From the NCBI RefSeq assembly GCF_029871235.1, contig NZ_SSOM01000061.1:1-64000 (forward strand): a stretch of 64,000 nucleotides of DNA, in the 5' to 3' direction. The DNA comes from Pseudomonas sp. BN411. Its GTDB lineage: Bacteria; Pseudomonadota; Gammaproteobacteria; Pseudomonadales; Pseudomonadaceae. The position numbers and the translations under genes are program-made. Shown piece by piece: positions 53,415 to 62,950 of this stretch (positions within the stretch are counted from its first letter, which is position 1; every line of letters starts with the position of its first letter). A model generated the notes under the pieces. It did not search any database. It was not told where the DNA came from and saw only the letters and a program-made list of their open reading frames with translations.

Positions 53415-53437
53415 GTCCCTCTTCAGGGGGGCAGACA
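53415..53437 (+). promoter_or_regulatory. 23-bp near-palindromic element, copy 2
   Basis: Fits GTCCCY-N3-YAGGGGGRCAGACA, 159-177 bp upstream of the YCF48-protein start. 19 of 23 positions are fixed in the three copies by the consensus (counting R and Y positions as variable). Confidence 0.6.
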
Positions 53438-53596
53438 GATCATGTGCCTTGCCTGAAGCTGGGGTCACGAGATGATAGCTGTGAATCGTGATTGCAGCAG
53501 ATTTACCCAACCAAGGGCGCTCAAGTTCGAAGCTTGTGAAGCTGACTGACTTGTCTAGATCCGCTTGAATACGGCGCCACATTACAAGAACAACAG

Positions 53597-54736
53597 ATGG
53601 TCCGGAGTGATGGTAGAGTGAAGAGCCTGCCTGGTAATACCTTTTCTTTGCGCCTGTTCCACCGTGGCGCATGTTCGTTCGGGCTGCGCAGCGGCGTTTT
53701 TATGGGTTTGCTGCTTAGCACAGCCACCTTGCTTGCGGCCGATTATCAATTTCGCGATCCATTGAGTCAGCCCGCATTATTTTCCCAATCGCCTCAAACA
53801 CAGCCAGCTTTCGCGGTGGCCGAAGCGGGTACACGGCTAGTTGCTGTGGGGCCGCGTGGAATGATCTTGGTCTCTGAGGATAAGGGTACCAGTTGGCACC
53901 AGTCGCCCGTTGGGGTTAGCTCGGATTTGACATCTGTGTACTTCATCAACGGTCAGAAGGGATGGGCCGCAGGCCACGATGGAGTGATCTTACACAGCGA
54001 AGACGGCGGCGAGTCCTGGGTCAAGCAACTTGACGGGCGTCAGGCCGAATACGAGTTCATCCAGCATTACAAGCGCCGCGTGGACGCCGGCCAGCTGGGT
54101 TACCAAAGATACTTGGACGAACTGGCGGCAAACTTCCGCAGCGGTCCTAGCCTTCCATACCTTGGCATTTGGTTCGAGAACGAGATGGTGGGCTATGCAT
54201 TGGGTTCCTTCGGCATGCTCGTGGCCACGTTTGACGGCGGCAAGAGTTGGAAACCCTGGCTGGACCGCATTGATAACCCTCAGGCTCTGAACCTCAATGC
54301 CGTACGCGCTATCGATGGTGAACTCTACCTGGTCGGTGAGCGTGGCGCAGTGTTTCGTCTGGACCGCAGCCAGGGGCGCTTTGTTTCACTGCCCACTGGA
54401 TATCAAGGAAGTTTCTTCGGCATCACTGGCGGCAGCGGGGTGCTGTTGGCTTTTGGTTTGCGAGGTTCTGTCTGGCGCAGTGCCGACAGCGGGCGGAGCT
54501 GGAACCGGGTAGAAAGTGGAGTCACTGGCTCCATTAGCGACGGTGACAGCAGCGCCGACGGAAGAAAAGTGCTGCTGGTCAGCGCCACCGGCGACGTGGT
54601 GGAAAGCCTTGATGCCGGACTTTCATTTCATTCGCTGACGGTACCGCCCAAGGCCTACACCGGAGCTCGGCTACTGCCTGGCAGCGCGGTGCTTGCCACC
54701 CTGCAGGGCATCTACCTCCTGCCGCTGAACCCTTGA
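53597..54736 (+). CDS. YCF48-type beta-propeller (BNR repeat) exported protein
   Basis: A protein of up to 379 residues. ATG 53597 has no ribosome binding site; a GTG at 53615 behind GGAG is the likelier start. The hydrophobic segment GVFMGLLLSTATLLAAD serves as signal peptide. Repeated motifs of the photosystem-assembly YCF48/sialidase type (GMILVSEDKGTSWH, GVILHSEDGGESWV, GMLVATFDGGKSWK, GSVWRSADSGRSWN) indicate a beta-propeller. Such proteins stand beside MMPL transporters in steroid and terpene degradation clusters and probably act as periplasmic partners of the transporter. The downstream MMPL gene starts 32 bp later. Confidence 0.87.
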   Translation: MVRSDGRVKSLPGNTFSLRLFHRGACSFGLRSGVFMGLLLSTATLLAADYQFRDPLSQPALFSQSPQTQPAFAVAEAGTRLVAVGPRGMILVSEDKGTSWHQSPVGVSSDLTSVYFINGQKGWAAGHDGVILHSEDGGESWVKQLDGRQAEYEFIQHYKRRVDAGQLGYQRYLDELAANFRSGPSLPYLGIWFENEMVGYALGSFGMLVATFDGGKSWKPWLDRIDNPQALNLNAVRAIDGELYLVGERGAVFRLDRSQGRFVSLPTGYQGSFFGITGGSGVLLAFGLRGSVWRSADSGRSWNRVESGVTGSISDGDSSADGRKVLLVSATGDVVESLDAGLSFHSLTVPPKAYTGARLLPGSAVLATLQGIYLLPLNP

Positions 54737-54768
54737 ACCATTGGCACCGAACTGAGTGGGACTTTCTT

Positions 54769-57189
54769 ATGCGACCTGACAAACAGCAACCTGATGCTAT
54801 GCCAACGGTGCCTCGTTTTGAGGATTTCAACCGGCATTCGGGAAATGTGATCGAGCGTATCGTGTTCAACAATCGACGGTCGATCATCTCGGTCTGTCTG
54901 TTGATCAGTTTGCTGCTGGGTTGGAACGCACTGCAACTGCGGATGAATGCTAGCTTCGAGAGAATGATTCCGCAGTCCCATCCCTACATCCAAAATTATT
55001 TGAACAATCAGGACGCCTTACGTGGTCTGGGCGACTCGGTTCGCATCGCAGTAGAGAATACCCAAGGCGATATTTACGATCCTGCGTACCTGGAAGTTTT
55101 GCGCACCATCAACGACCGGATCTTCCTGTTACCCGGTGTCGACCGTGCCTTCATGCGTTCGCTGTGGACGCCGCTGGTACGCTGGACTGAGGTCACCGAA
55201 GAGGGTTTTACCGGTGGTCCGGTTATGCCCGAGAGCTACGACGGTTCTGTAGCGAGTCTGGCCCAGCTGCGTGGAAATGTGCAGCGCGCAGGTATCGTCG
55301 GATCCTTGGTTGCCAACGATGGCCGCTCCAGCTTGGTCCTGGTGCCGTTAATGGAGCGCGATCCGCATACAGGGGAGCCACTAGACTACGCGGCGTTTTC
55401 CCGAGCGTTGGAGCATGAGGTCCGCAGTCTTGAGAACGCTCAGATCAAGATCCACATCATTGGTTTCGCGAAGCTGGCGGGGGATCTGATCGACGGCCTG
55501 GTTCAGGTGACGCTGTTCTTTGCTGGTGCGGCATTGATCGCACTGCTGATTATTTACCTCTACACCCGCTGCGTGCGTAGCACCTTGATTGTGGTGCTGT
55601 GCTCGGTGGTGGCAGTGGTCTGGCAGTTAGGCGTCATGCAAATCCTGGGGTTTGTCGCTGATCCCTATTCGATATTGGTGCCGTTCTTAGTGTTCGCCAT
55701 TGGCGTATCTCATGGTGCGCAGAAAATGAACGGGATTATGGAGGACATCGGCCGTGGCACCCATAAGTACGTGGCTGCCCGATACACCTTCCGCCGTCTG
55801 TTCATTGCTGGCGTCACCGCATTGATAGCCGATGTCGTGGGTTTTGCGGTTCTGACCCTGATCGACATACCCGTGATCCGTGATTTGGCGCTCAGCGCCA
55901 GTATCGGCATCGGCATTCTGGTATTCACCAACTTGCTACTGTTACCGATACTGCTCTCGTACACGAGCGTCAGCCCTAAGGCTGCGGCGCGGAGTCTCAA
56001 GGCACAGGCGAAGCAGGGCGGAGTCTACGCCGTCCTGGAAGGCTTTTGCGGGCGGCGGGGTGCGCTGCTAGCGGTAACGGCAGCGGCTTCGCTGTTACTG
56101 GTGGCTTTAGTCATCCGCACTGATTTGCAAATTGGTGATTTGGACGCCGGTGCGCCGGAGTTGCGCCCGGACTCACGATACAACCGCGATAACCAGTTCA
56201 TTACCCAGAATTTTGGCCTGTCGAGTGATCAGTTCGCAGTTATCGTCAAATCTTCAGATGGTGGCCTTGGCCAGTTCCCCACGCTGATCGAGGAGGATCG
56301 CCTTGAGCAGTTACTGCTTGCTACGCCTGGCGTCCAGACCACAATGGCGGCGGCGAGCTTAGTGCGGCGCACCACGCCTGGCTTCTTCGAAGGCAACTTG
56401 AAATGGTTCACCCTGAATCGCGACCCAGCGGTAATCTCCGACGCTCTGAATCAAGTCAGTCTGGCCAATCCGGAGGTGATCAGCGAGGACCGCAGCGTCG
56501 GAACGGTAATTGCCTATCTTTCTGATCATAAGGCCGAAACTCTTCAGCGGGTGGTCAAGGCTACCGAGGCCTTCGCTGCTGCTAGTGAGGGCGGGCCGGC
56601 GCAGTTCTTGCTGGCCGCAGGCTCTTCCGGTATCGAGGCGGCGACCAATATTGTTGTTGCCGAGGCCAATCACCGTATGCTGTTGCTTGTATACCTGGCT
56701 GTGATGCTGTTGTGTTTTATCACTTTCCGGAGTTGGCGCGCAGTGATAGTGGCGGTGCTTCCGCTGATCGTGACCTCGATTCTATGTGAGGCGCTAATGG
56801 TGCTTCTGGATATTGGCATCAAGGTTGCTACCTTGCCGGTAATCGCCTTGGGTGTAGGGATCGGCGTGGACTACGCGCTGTACCTGCTTAGCGTGCAGTT
56901 GGCGCACCAGCGTAACGGCGTACCGCTGCGTGAGGCCTATAGCCGCGCCTTGCGCTTCACAGGCAAGGTCGTGGCGCTCGTGGGACTTACTCTGGCTGCG
57001 GGCGTGGTGCTCTGGGCCGTGTCACCAATAAAGTTCCAGGCAGATATGGGCATCCTGCTGACTTTCATGTTCCTTTGGAACATGGTTGGGGCCTTGGTCT
57101 TGATTCCGGCGTTGTCACATTTTCTGCTGCGTACCGAGCATGTATTCAAGCCGGGCTCTGTGAGCTTGACGGCCGCTTCCGCGACCTGA
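54769..57189 (+). CDS. MMPL/RND-superfamily hydrophobe transporter
   Basis: An 806-residue inner-membrane protein. ATG 54769 is preferred over the longer TTG frame. It has two halves, each with one helix, a large periplasmic loop and a five-helix bundle (for example TLFFAGAALIALLIIYLYT, VPFLVFAIGVSHGAQKMNGI, and in the second half VIALGVGIGVDYALYLLSVQ). The GxxxD-type proton-relay segment is GVGIGVDY. This is the RND/MMPL layout of proteins that move lipids or hydrophobic substrates. Coupled with the YCF48 and DUF1302/1329 genes, it is probably the uptake or efflux pump for the catabolic substrate. Confidence 0.9.
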   Translation: MRPDKQQPDAMPTVPRFEDFNRHSGNVIERIVFNNRRSIISVCLLISLLLGWNALQLRMNASFERMIPQSHPYIQNYLNNQDALRGLGDSVRIAVENTQGDIYDPAYLEVLRTINDRIFLLPGVDRAFMRSLWTPLVRWTEVTEEGFTGGPVMPESYDGSVASLAQLRGNVQRAGIVGSLVANDGRSSLVLVPLMERDPHTGEPLDYAAFSRALEHEVRSLENAQIKIHIIGFAKLAGDLIDGLVQVTLFFAGAALIALLIIYLYTRCVRSTLIVVLCSVVAVVWQLGVMQILGFVADPYSILVPFLVFAIGVSHGAQKMNGIMEDIGRGTHKYVAARYTFRRLFIAGVTALIADVVGFAVLTLIDIPVIRDLALSASIGIGILVFTNLLLLPILLSYTSVSPKAAARSLKAQAKQGGVYAVLEGFCGRRGALLAVTAAASLLLVALVIRTDLQIGDLDAGAPELRPDSRYNRDNQFITQNFGLSSDQFAVIVKSSDGGLGQFPTLIEEDRLEQLLLATPGVQTTMAAASLVRRTTPGFFEGNLKWFTLNRDPAVISDALNQVSLANPEVISEDRSVGTVIAYLSDHKAETLQRVVKATEAFAAASEGGPAQFLLAAGSSGIEAATNIVVAEANHRMLLLVYLAVMLLCFITFRSWRAVIVAVLPLIVTSILCEALMVLLDIGIKVATLPVIALGVGIGVDYALYLLSVQLAHQRNGVPLREAYSRALRFTGKVVALVGLTLAAGVVLWAVSPIKFQADMGILLTFMFLWNMVGALVLIPALSHFLLRTEHVFKPGSVSLTAASAT

Positions 57190-57352
57190 GCAGGCTTTCT
57201 GAGGGCTCGGGCTCTGTCCGAGCCGTGCCAGCTCAGCACACGTTCAGTGGTGGTTTTTCCACCAGTACCATAGTAGGGTGATTGCTAGGACGTATCAGCG
57301 CGATGGATACAGGCAAAAATAAGAATTACAAGCAATCGCTTGGGAGAATCCT

Positions 57353-58267
57353 ATGCGAAGTTCTCACTTGGAGTCTCGCCAGAAATCAGGCCCGGTTGTC
57401 AGGATATTGGATCTGTTCCCGAACTCCTCTCAGCGTGCTACTCCTGGTGGACCGATAATCAACCGCGGCCGTCAGCCAACCCCTGCCAATCCTTTTGCCT
57501 TTAACGGATTCCTCGATCTAGTCAGCGCGATCGGCACGTCACGTATGCCTGAGAAGCTGCTGACTGTGCTGCAGGATGTTTGCGGTGCAGACCATTGCGC
57601 GGTGTTTGAGCAGCGTGCCGACCATCTAATACAACATGACTCTGCTGGCTTTGACGGAGGAAATCGCATCCTAGAAATGGGCATCACCTACGTCGAGGAG
57701 CAGTATTGGCGAGGCGATCCTGTCTACCAGCAGCTGCTGCATAGCCCCCAAGCGCAGGCGGCGGTTGTCTCAAGAATCAACACTGAGGCACTCGAAGACC
57801 AAAAATTGCGCACTCTGTACAGTCAAATCAATGCTGAACGCTTTGTCATTAGCGGTCTTCAGTCCGGAAGCGTGTATGGTCTGCATGTCCTGCGTGAGCG
57901 TAGTCGTGAAAGCATCAGCGACCTTGAAATCTGTTCCCTCAGTGGGATTGGTTCTTCGCTGATCAGCATTCTGGCCAAACACATCGAAGTGCTAGGGCAG
58001 AGACAGCGTATAGGTCGGGTTTGGCAGCTGTCGGAAATCGAGCTGCTGATCAACCAGCAGCCCTCCGATTTGAGCCTGCGAGAGCGCAGCGTATGCGCCA
58101 GGATTATCTACGGGATGTCGTCGGCAGGTATTGCGTTGGATTTGGGGATTGGCGAGGAAAGTGTGAAGACCTACCGTAAGCGCGCGTACCAGCGTCTGGG
58201 TATCGGTAGCTCTTATGAATTGGGTAAGTGGTTCACCACCTTGCAAGGCATTGCAATGGTCGAATGA
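57353..58267 (+). CDS. LuxR-family transcriptional regulator of the catabolic cluster
   Basis: A 304-residue regulator. The N-terminal two thirds form a GAF/autoinducer-binding-like ligand domain (FLDLVSAIGTSRMPEKLLTVLQDVCGADHCAVFEQ). The C-terminal LuxR helix-turn-helix reads LSLRERSVCARIIYGMSSAGIALDLGIGEESVKTYRKRAYQRLGI. ATG 57353 follows GGGAG. It lies between the transport genes and the catabolic genes and is the only specific regulator in the cluster, so it is the natural candidate to bind the 23-bp element found before three of its transcription units. Confidence 0.9.
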   Translation: MRSSHLESRQKSGPVVRILDLFPNSSQRATPGGPIINRGRQPTPANPFAFNGFLDLVSAIGTSRMPEKLLTVLQDVCGADHCAVFEQRADHLIQHDSAGFDGGNRILEMGITYVEEQYWRGDPVYQQLLHSPQAQAAVVSRINTEALEDQKLRTLYSQINAERFVISGLQSGSVYGLHVLRERSRESISDLEICSLSGIGSSLISILAKHIEVLGQRQRIGRVWQLSEIELLINQQPSDLSLRERSVCARIIYGMSSAGIALDLGIGEESVKTYRKRAYQRLGIGSSYELGKWFTTLQGIAMVE

Positions 58268-58640
58268 GTACCGAAGATTGACGCAACGAGTCATCACTCC
58301 TCTCTGATTCCCCTAGGGCGCCGCGACAAACGCGCGCGGCGTTCTTGTTTTTTGCTCAAGAATCTCGCGATCGTAACCCGGTTCGTAAGCGTCTGCCCAA
58401 CTCACCTTGCGTGAGTTAGGCGGGCTCCCACTGATGCGGCAGCAATTGCTCGATCTCACTCGGCCGCTGCGTCGGCAGCTTTGTGTGCACATCCTTGAGA
58501 TAGGCATACGGATCGTGCCCGTTGAGGCGTGCTGACTGGATCAAGCTCATGATCGCCGCCGCCCACTTGAGCTGGCTGGTGCCTTTCGCAGAACGCCTGG
58601 TTCCTCTAATACTCCCCCCCGCTTTAGCACCCTTCTTGAC
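58268..58640. other. 373-bp gap holding an IS66 end
   Basis: The left part (58268-58384) has no gene. The right part is the IS66 remnant listed separately, followed by about 40 bp before copy 3 of the 23-bp element. Confidence 0.6.
58385..58600 (-). mobile_element. IS66-family remnant: terminal repeat plus 3' end of the transposase gene
   Basis: The left boundary is an IS66-type terminal inverted repeat starting GTAAGCG (58385-58406). Inside, the minus strand encodes the tnpC C-terminus AAIMSLIQSARLNGHDPYAYLKDV, then LPTQRPSEIEQLLPHQWEPA and a stop at 58418. The rest of the element is gone; similarity ends near 58575-58600. It is a scar of an insertion or of a rearrangement that brought the catabolic genes together. 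Confidence 0.82.
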
Positions 58641-58663
58641 GTCCCTAGCTAGGGGGACAGACA
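58641..58663 (+). promoter_or_regulatory. 23-bp near-palindromic element, copy 3
   Basis: Fits GTCCCY-N3-YAGGGGGRCAGACA and includes a perfect CCCTAGCTAGGG palindrome, 86 bp upstream of the Baeyer-Villiger monooxygenase start. Confidence 0.6.
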
Positions 58664-58749
58664 AGTTCTGTCCGCCAGCCGACCATTAACCCAACGAAAA
58701 CGCCCTCGGGTGTCTCTCCGAAAAACAACAACATCGTTGGGTATTGATT

Positions 58750-60567
58750 ATGGCTATTGCAACGCACAAAAGGCTTGTGGAACTGTCCAGCGCAGAACTC
58801 GGCTTTGATCCAGATTCGCTTCGCGAAAAATATCGCCAAGAGCGCGAGAAGCGACTCAAGCCTGAAGGCAATGAGCAATACATCGAGACTGGCGGGGAGT
58901 TTAGTCACTACGTTGATGATCCCTATGCCTCACCGGGCTTCACTCGTGAAGCATTGGATGAGGAAGTTGACGTGCTCATCGTCGGCGGTGGATTTGGAGG
59001 CTTGATTGCTGCGGCGCGTCTTCGCGAGGCAGGGCTGCACAACTTCCGAATTGTCGAGAAGGCTTCTGACTTCGGTGGTGCTTGGTACTGGAATCGCTAT
59101 CCAGGCGTGCAGTGTGATATCGATGCTTACATTTACCTCCCCTTGCTTGAGGAAACCGGGTACATCCCCAAGGAGAAGTATTCCTATGGCCCCGAGATTT
59201 TCCAGCACGCGCAGCGTATTGGCAGGCATTTTGAGTTGTACCCAGTGGCGCTGTTTCAAACTCAGGTTTCTGGCGCTCAGTGGGATGAGAGCGCTGGTCG
59301 CTGGATCGTCACAACTGACCGCAATGACCGAATCCGGGCGCGCCATGTCGTAATGTCTGGTGGCCCGCTGAATCGGCCAAAGTTGCCAGGCATTTCTGGT
59401 ATTCAGAAGTTCAAGGGGCACACCTTCCATACCAGCCGCTGGGACTACGAATACACCGGCGGCAATACAGAAGGCGGATTGCACAAGCTTTCGGATAAGC
59501 GGGTAGCTGTGATCGGTACAGGGGCTACGGCGATTCAGGCGGTTCCGCATCTGGGGCAGTATGCCCAGCATCTCTATGTGGTCCAGCGTACGCCCTCCTC
59601 TGTGGATGCCCGGGGCAATCGGCCGACCGATCCGGAATGGGTGAAAACCCTTACACCAGGTTGGCAGCGGCGCCGAATGGACAACTTCAACACCATTGCA
59701 TGCGGTGCCCAGGCCTCGGAAGACCTGGTGCAGGATGGCTGGACAGATCTGTTTCTCAACCTGACCCAGGAAGATTTCGCCGGGTCGCCGCACGAGCTGA
59801 TGCAGGCCATTGAGCTGGCGGACTTCAAGAAGATGAACCAGATCCGCGAGCGCACAGCATCTATCGTGAGCAAACCTGACACTGCGGACGCGCTGAAACC
59901 CTGGTATCGCCAGACCTGCAAGCGTCCAGCGTTCAATGATGGTTACCTCCCGACCTTCAATCGACCAAATGTCACGCTAGTAGACACGGACGGAAAGGGG
60001 GTCGAACGCCTCACCGAAAACGCGCTGGTGGTGAATGGGGTCGAGTACGAAGTTGATTGCATTGTGTTCGCCACGGGCTTCGAGGTAGGCACCAGCCAAT
60101 CGCGTAAGGCCGGTTTCGAAATCGTTGGCAGTGGCGGCAAGACTCTCAGCGAGCATTTCTCCGAAGGGCCGCGCACGCTTCATGGCTACTACAGTCATGG
60201 TTTCCCGAACTTCTTCCATCTAGGCATTAGTCAGAACGGATACAAGGTCAACTTCATCGACATGCTCGAAGAGCAAGTTGGCCATGTAGTGAAGGTGCTG
60301 TCGCACCTTAAGCAACACAACGCAACTCGCATTGAGCCCACCGCCAAGGCCGAGGCCGCATGGGTCAAAACCATCCGTGATAAGTCCGAAGTCTTTGCAG
60401 CTTTCGTCGCCGAATGTACACCAGGGTACTACAACGGTGAGGGGGGCGACGTCCGCAAGGGCTTGCTGGTGGAGTGTTATGGCGGTGGCGCCGGTTCGTT
60501 GGAGTTCACTGAACTAATGGCCAGTTGGTATGCCGATGGTCGAATGAAAGGTCTCGATATCCGTTAG
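58750..60567 (+). CDS. Baeyer-Villiger monooxygenase (cyclopentadecanone/steroid monooxygenase type)
   Basis: A 605-residue FAD/NADPH flavoenzyme that inserts oxygen next to a carbonyl, turning a cyclic ketone into a lactone. It has FAD site GGGFGG (79-84), the BVMO fingerprint FKGHTFHTSRW (221-231), NADPH site VAVIGTGATA (253-261), and FGGAWYWNRYPGVQCDIDAYIY. The extra N-terminal helix region (EKYRQEREKRLKPEGNEQYI) and the length match the cyclopentadecanone monooxygenase and steroid monooxygenase group, which takes large or bulky ketones. The start is ATG 58750. It is first of the block BVMO, SDR, ALDH, CoA ligase. Confidence 0.92.
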   Translation: MAIATHKRLVELSSAELGFDPDSLREKYRQEREKRLKPEGNEQYIETGGEFSHYVDDPYASPGFTREALDEEVDVLIVGGGFGGLIAAARLREAGLHNFRIVEKASDFGGAWYWNRYPGVQCDIDAYIYLPLLEETGYIPKEKYSYGPEIFQHAQRIGRHFELYPVALFQTQVSGAQWDESAGRWIVTTDRNDRIRARHVVMSGGPLNRPKLPGISGIQKFKGHTFHTSRWDYEYTGGNTEGGLHKLSDKRVAVIGTGATAIQAVPHLGQYAQHLYVVQRTPSSVDARGNRPTDPEWVKTLTPGWQRRRMDNFNTIACGAQASEDLVQDGWTDLFLNLTQEDFAGSPHELMQAIELADFKKMNQIRERTASIVSKPDTADALKPWYRQTCKRPAFNDGYLPTFNRPNVTLVDTDGKGVERLTENALVVNGVEYEVDCIVFATGFEVGTSQSRKAGFEIVGSGGKTLSEHFSEGPRTLHGYYSHGFPNFFHLGISQNGYKVNFIDMLEEQVGHVVKVLSHLKQHNATRIEPTAKAEAAWVKTIRDKSEVFAAFVAECTPGYYNGEGGDVRKGLLVECYGGGAGSLEFTELMASWYADGRMKGLDIR

Positions 60568-60651
60568 GTGCGTGCTGCAAGGCTGTCGTTGAAACAGTGA
60601 CTACAGCCTTTTGTTTAACTCACCTATTCGGCTATCACATGAGGTCTAACG

Positions 60652-61467
60652 ATGTCTTCGATTAATTATTCAGGTAAGTCCATCGTAGTTACCGGTGCGT
60701 ATTCGGGGATTGGTGCGGCTCTGGTACCTCTGTTGCAGGAGTTTGGTGCTGAGCAGATCACTGTACTAGATGTGCGGCGCCCCACATATGAGGTGGCGCA
60801 GTTTATCGAAGTTGACTTGGGTGATCCTGACAGTATTGACGCGGCATTGCCGCTTCTGCCGTCCAGAATTGACGTTCTGTTTAACAACGCAGGTATCCCG
60901 GGAACCAGGCCAGTAGAGCAGGTTATGGGGGTCAACCTATTCGCCGTGCAGCGTCTGTCTCGAGCGTTGCTCCCACGGATCCCTCAAGGCGGTTCCATCG
61001 TTAATACCGCCTCCATTGCGGGAATAGGCTGGCCGGCAAACCTTTCGGAAATTCTATCGCTACTTCAGTTGGATGACTGGCAGGAGCAATTGGCCTGGCT
61101 GCGGGAAAAATCTGAGTTGGTTGGAAATGGCTACAACTTCTCAAAGGAGTGCCTGCAGGTTTACACGATGCTACTTGGGCGAAGTGCATGGTGTACTCGT
61201 GGTGTCCGGGTCAACTCAGTGTGTCCGTCCCCGGTAGATACGCCGATTCTCGCAGACTTCCGCGCCACCATGACCGACGCGGCTATTGATCAGGCGATCA
61301 GGGAAGGGGGTGGGCAACTCTGCACTCCCCGCCAACAAGCGCAGGTACTGGCGTTTCTCGGTTCTGAGCTCGCCTCTTACGTGAATGCCATCAATATCAA
61401 TGTTGATGGTGGATACGGTGCTGGATTGATGCTCGGTGAAGTGCGGATTCCACCGTTGTCGGATTGA
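60652..61467 (+). CDS. Short-chain dehydrogenase, 3-alpha-hydroxysteroid/coniferyl-alcohol dehydrogenase type
   Basis: A 271-residue SDR. It has cofactor loop TGAYSGIG (14-21), Asp40 after strand 2 (favouring NAD), NNAG at 78-81, and catalytic Ser121, Tyr161 and Lys165 (YNFSK). The insert around 127-158 (NLSEILSLLQLDDWQEQLAWL) is typical of the Comamonas 3-alpha-HSD/carbonyl reductase group. It probably oxidises the cyclic alcohol to the ketone used by the monooxygenase upstream, 84 bp away. Confidence 0.88.
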   Translation: MSSINYSGKSIVVTGAYSGIGAALVPLLQEFGAEQITVLDVRRPTYEVAQFIEVDLGDPDSIDAALPLLPSRIDVLFNNAGIPGTRPVEQVMGVNLFAVQRLSRALLPRIPQGGSIVNTASIAGIGWPANLSEILSLLQLDDWQEQLAWLREKSELVGNGYNFSKECLQVYTMLLGRSAWCTRGVRVNSVCPSPVDTPILADFRATMTDAAIDQAIREGGGQLCTPRQQAQVLAFLGSELASYVNAININVDGGYGAGLMLGEVRIPPLSD

Positions 61468-61506
61468 GTCGCCAGCACAGTCGCTTTACATTACAAGAGG
61501 CTCTCC

Positions 61507-62925
61507 ATGTCTGAAATTTACAATCCGATACTCACCATCGGAGGCGAGTCTGTAAGTACTGCTCGCGCGCTAGAGGTAATAAATCCGGCCACTGGCGAAG
61601 TGGTTGGTCGGGTACCTGATGCTGGCCTGAAAGAACTGGAACAAGCGGTGCAAGCTGCACAGCAAGCGTTCCTTGTCTGGCGAGCGGCGTCCCTCGATGA
61701 GCGAAAAGTAGCGCTCAATGCCTTCGCCAAAGTGCTTGAGGATAACGTTGATGAACTGTCTCGCCTCCTGACACTTGAACAAGGACGTCCGTTAACCCTG
61801 GCAAGGGATGAAATTCTTGGTGCTGCATTTTGGATCAGAGGAATTACTCTCCTAGAACTTCCAGTCGAAGTTCAGTTGGAGACTCCGCTCAATCGAGTTG
61901 AGGTGCACCAGGAGCCACTGGGTGTGGTCTGCGGAATCGTACCGTGGAACTATCCGGTGATGCTGGGGGCTTGGAAGATCGCCCACGCGCTCTTTACTGG
62001 CAACACGTTGGTGCTAAAACCGTCCCCATTCACACCACTGACTACCCTACGGATCGGTGAACTTACCCGAGAGATATTGCCGCCGGGTGTGCTGAACATT
62101 ATCAGTGGTGGAGATGCCTTGGGCCCAATGATGACCGGACATAAGGCCTTCGCCAAGATTGCATTTACCGGCTCGACCGCCACCGGTAAACGCATCATGG
62201 CTTCTGCTGCACAAGACTTAAAACGTCTGACGCTGGAGTTGGGGGGCAATGATGCAGCGATCGTGCTCGCCGATGTCAATGTTGACGATGTAGCTCAGGC
62301 GCTTTTCGACGGTGCATTCACCAACAGCGGACAGATCTGTGTTGCCTGCAAGCGTTTGTATATACACGACAGCATATACGACGTACTTCGCGACAAGCTT
62401 CATTCTCTGGTGAAGGCTGCCAAGGTCGGGAATGGATTGAATCCGGATGTGCGCTTCGGCCCAGTCCAGAACCTATCGCAATACCGCCGAGTACGACAGC
62501 TACGTGACGAGGCCCGCGAGAGTGGCCTGATCTTACTTGAAGGTTCTCCAGTTCCTGACAGTGGCTACTTCCTTCCCCTGACCCTGGTTGATAACCCGCC
62601 GGACACTGCGCCTGTGGTCACAGAAGAAGCCTTTGGTCCAATTCTCCCTTTGTTGCGCTTCCACGAAGTTGATGAAGTGATCGAACGGGTCAACCAAAGC
62701 GACTTCGGGCTGGCGGCCGCTGTCTGGAGCAGCGATATAGAGCAGGCAAAAGCAATCGCTATGCGCTTGGAGGTGGGCACGGTGTGGATCAACCAGAACC
62801 TTGTGTTGCAGCCGGATGTGCCAATGGCTGGATACAAACAGTCCGGCTTCGGCGTAGAGAACAGTGTATCGGGGCTCTTGGCTTTCACTCAGCCTAAAGC
62901 AGTTTTCGTTCCCAAGGTTGGGTGA
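61507..62925 (+). CDS. NAD(P)-dependent aldehyde dehydrogenase
   Basis: A 472-residue class-3-like ALDH with Cys278 (NSGQICVAC), Glu244 (LTLELGGND), CGIVPWNYP and the cofactor loop [12 protein letters not shown] 61507 follows AAGAGGC. In the cluster it would convert the omega-aldehyde formed by an alcohol dehydrogenase to the (di)carboxylic acid, which the adjacent ligase then activates. The substrate is inferred. Confidence 0.92.
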   Translation: MSEIYNPILTIGGESVSTARALEVINPATGEVVGRVPDAGLKELEQAVQAAQQAFLVWRAASLDERKVALNAFAKVLEDNVDELSRLLTLEQGRPLTLARDEILGAAFWIRGITLLELPVEVQLETPLNRVEVHQEPLGVVCGIVPWNYPVMLGAWKIAHALFTGNTLVLKPSPFTPLTTLRIGELTREILPPGVLNIISGGDALGPMMTGHKAFAKIAFTGSTATGKRIMASAAQDLKRLTLELGGNDAAIVLADVNVDDVAQALFDGAFTNSGQICVACKRLYIHDSIYDVLRDKLHSLVKAAKVGNGLNPDVRFGPVQNLSQYRRVRQLRDEARESGLILLEGSPVPDSGYFLPLTLVDNPPDTAPVVTEEAFGPILPLLRFHEVDEVIERVNQSDFGLAAAVWSSDIEQAKAIAMRLEVGTVWINQNLVLQPDVPMAGYKQSGFGVENSVSGLLAFTQPKAVFVPKVG

Positions 62926-62950
62926 CTACATCACCCGAAGGAGAGAGACC

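Noticed and set aside
58416-58664. 82-codon minus-strand frame as a small independent gene
   Set aside because: Its C-terminal 50 residues are an IS66 TnpC tail. The N-terminal part is unrelated sequence read through, so it is a transposon remnant.
58750-61467. Full steroid-degradation locus
   Set aside because: The BVMO and SDR resemble steroid-acting enzymes, but no ketosteroid dehydrogenase, 9-alpha-hydroxylase or ring-cleavage genes are present, so the more general cyclic-ketone reading is kept.
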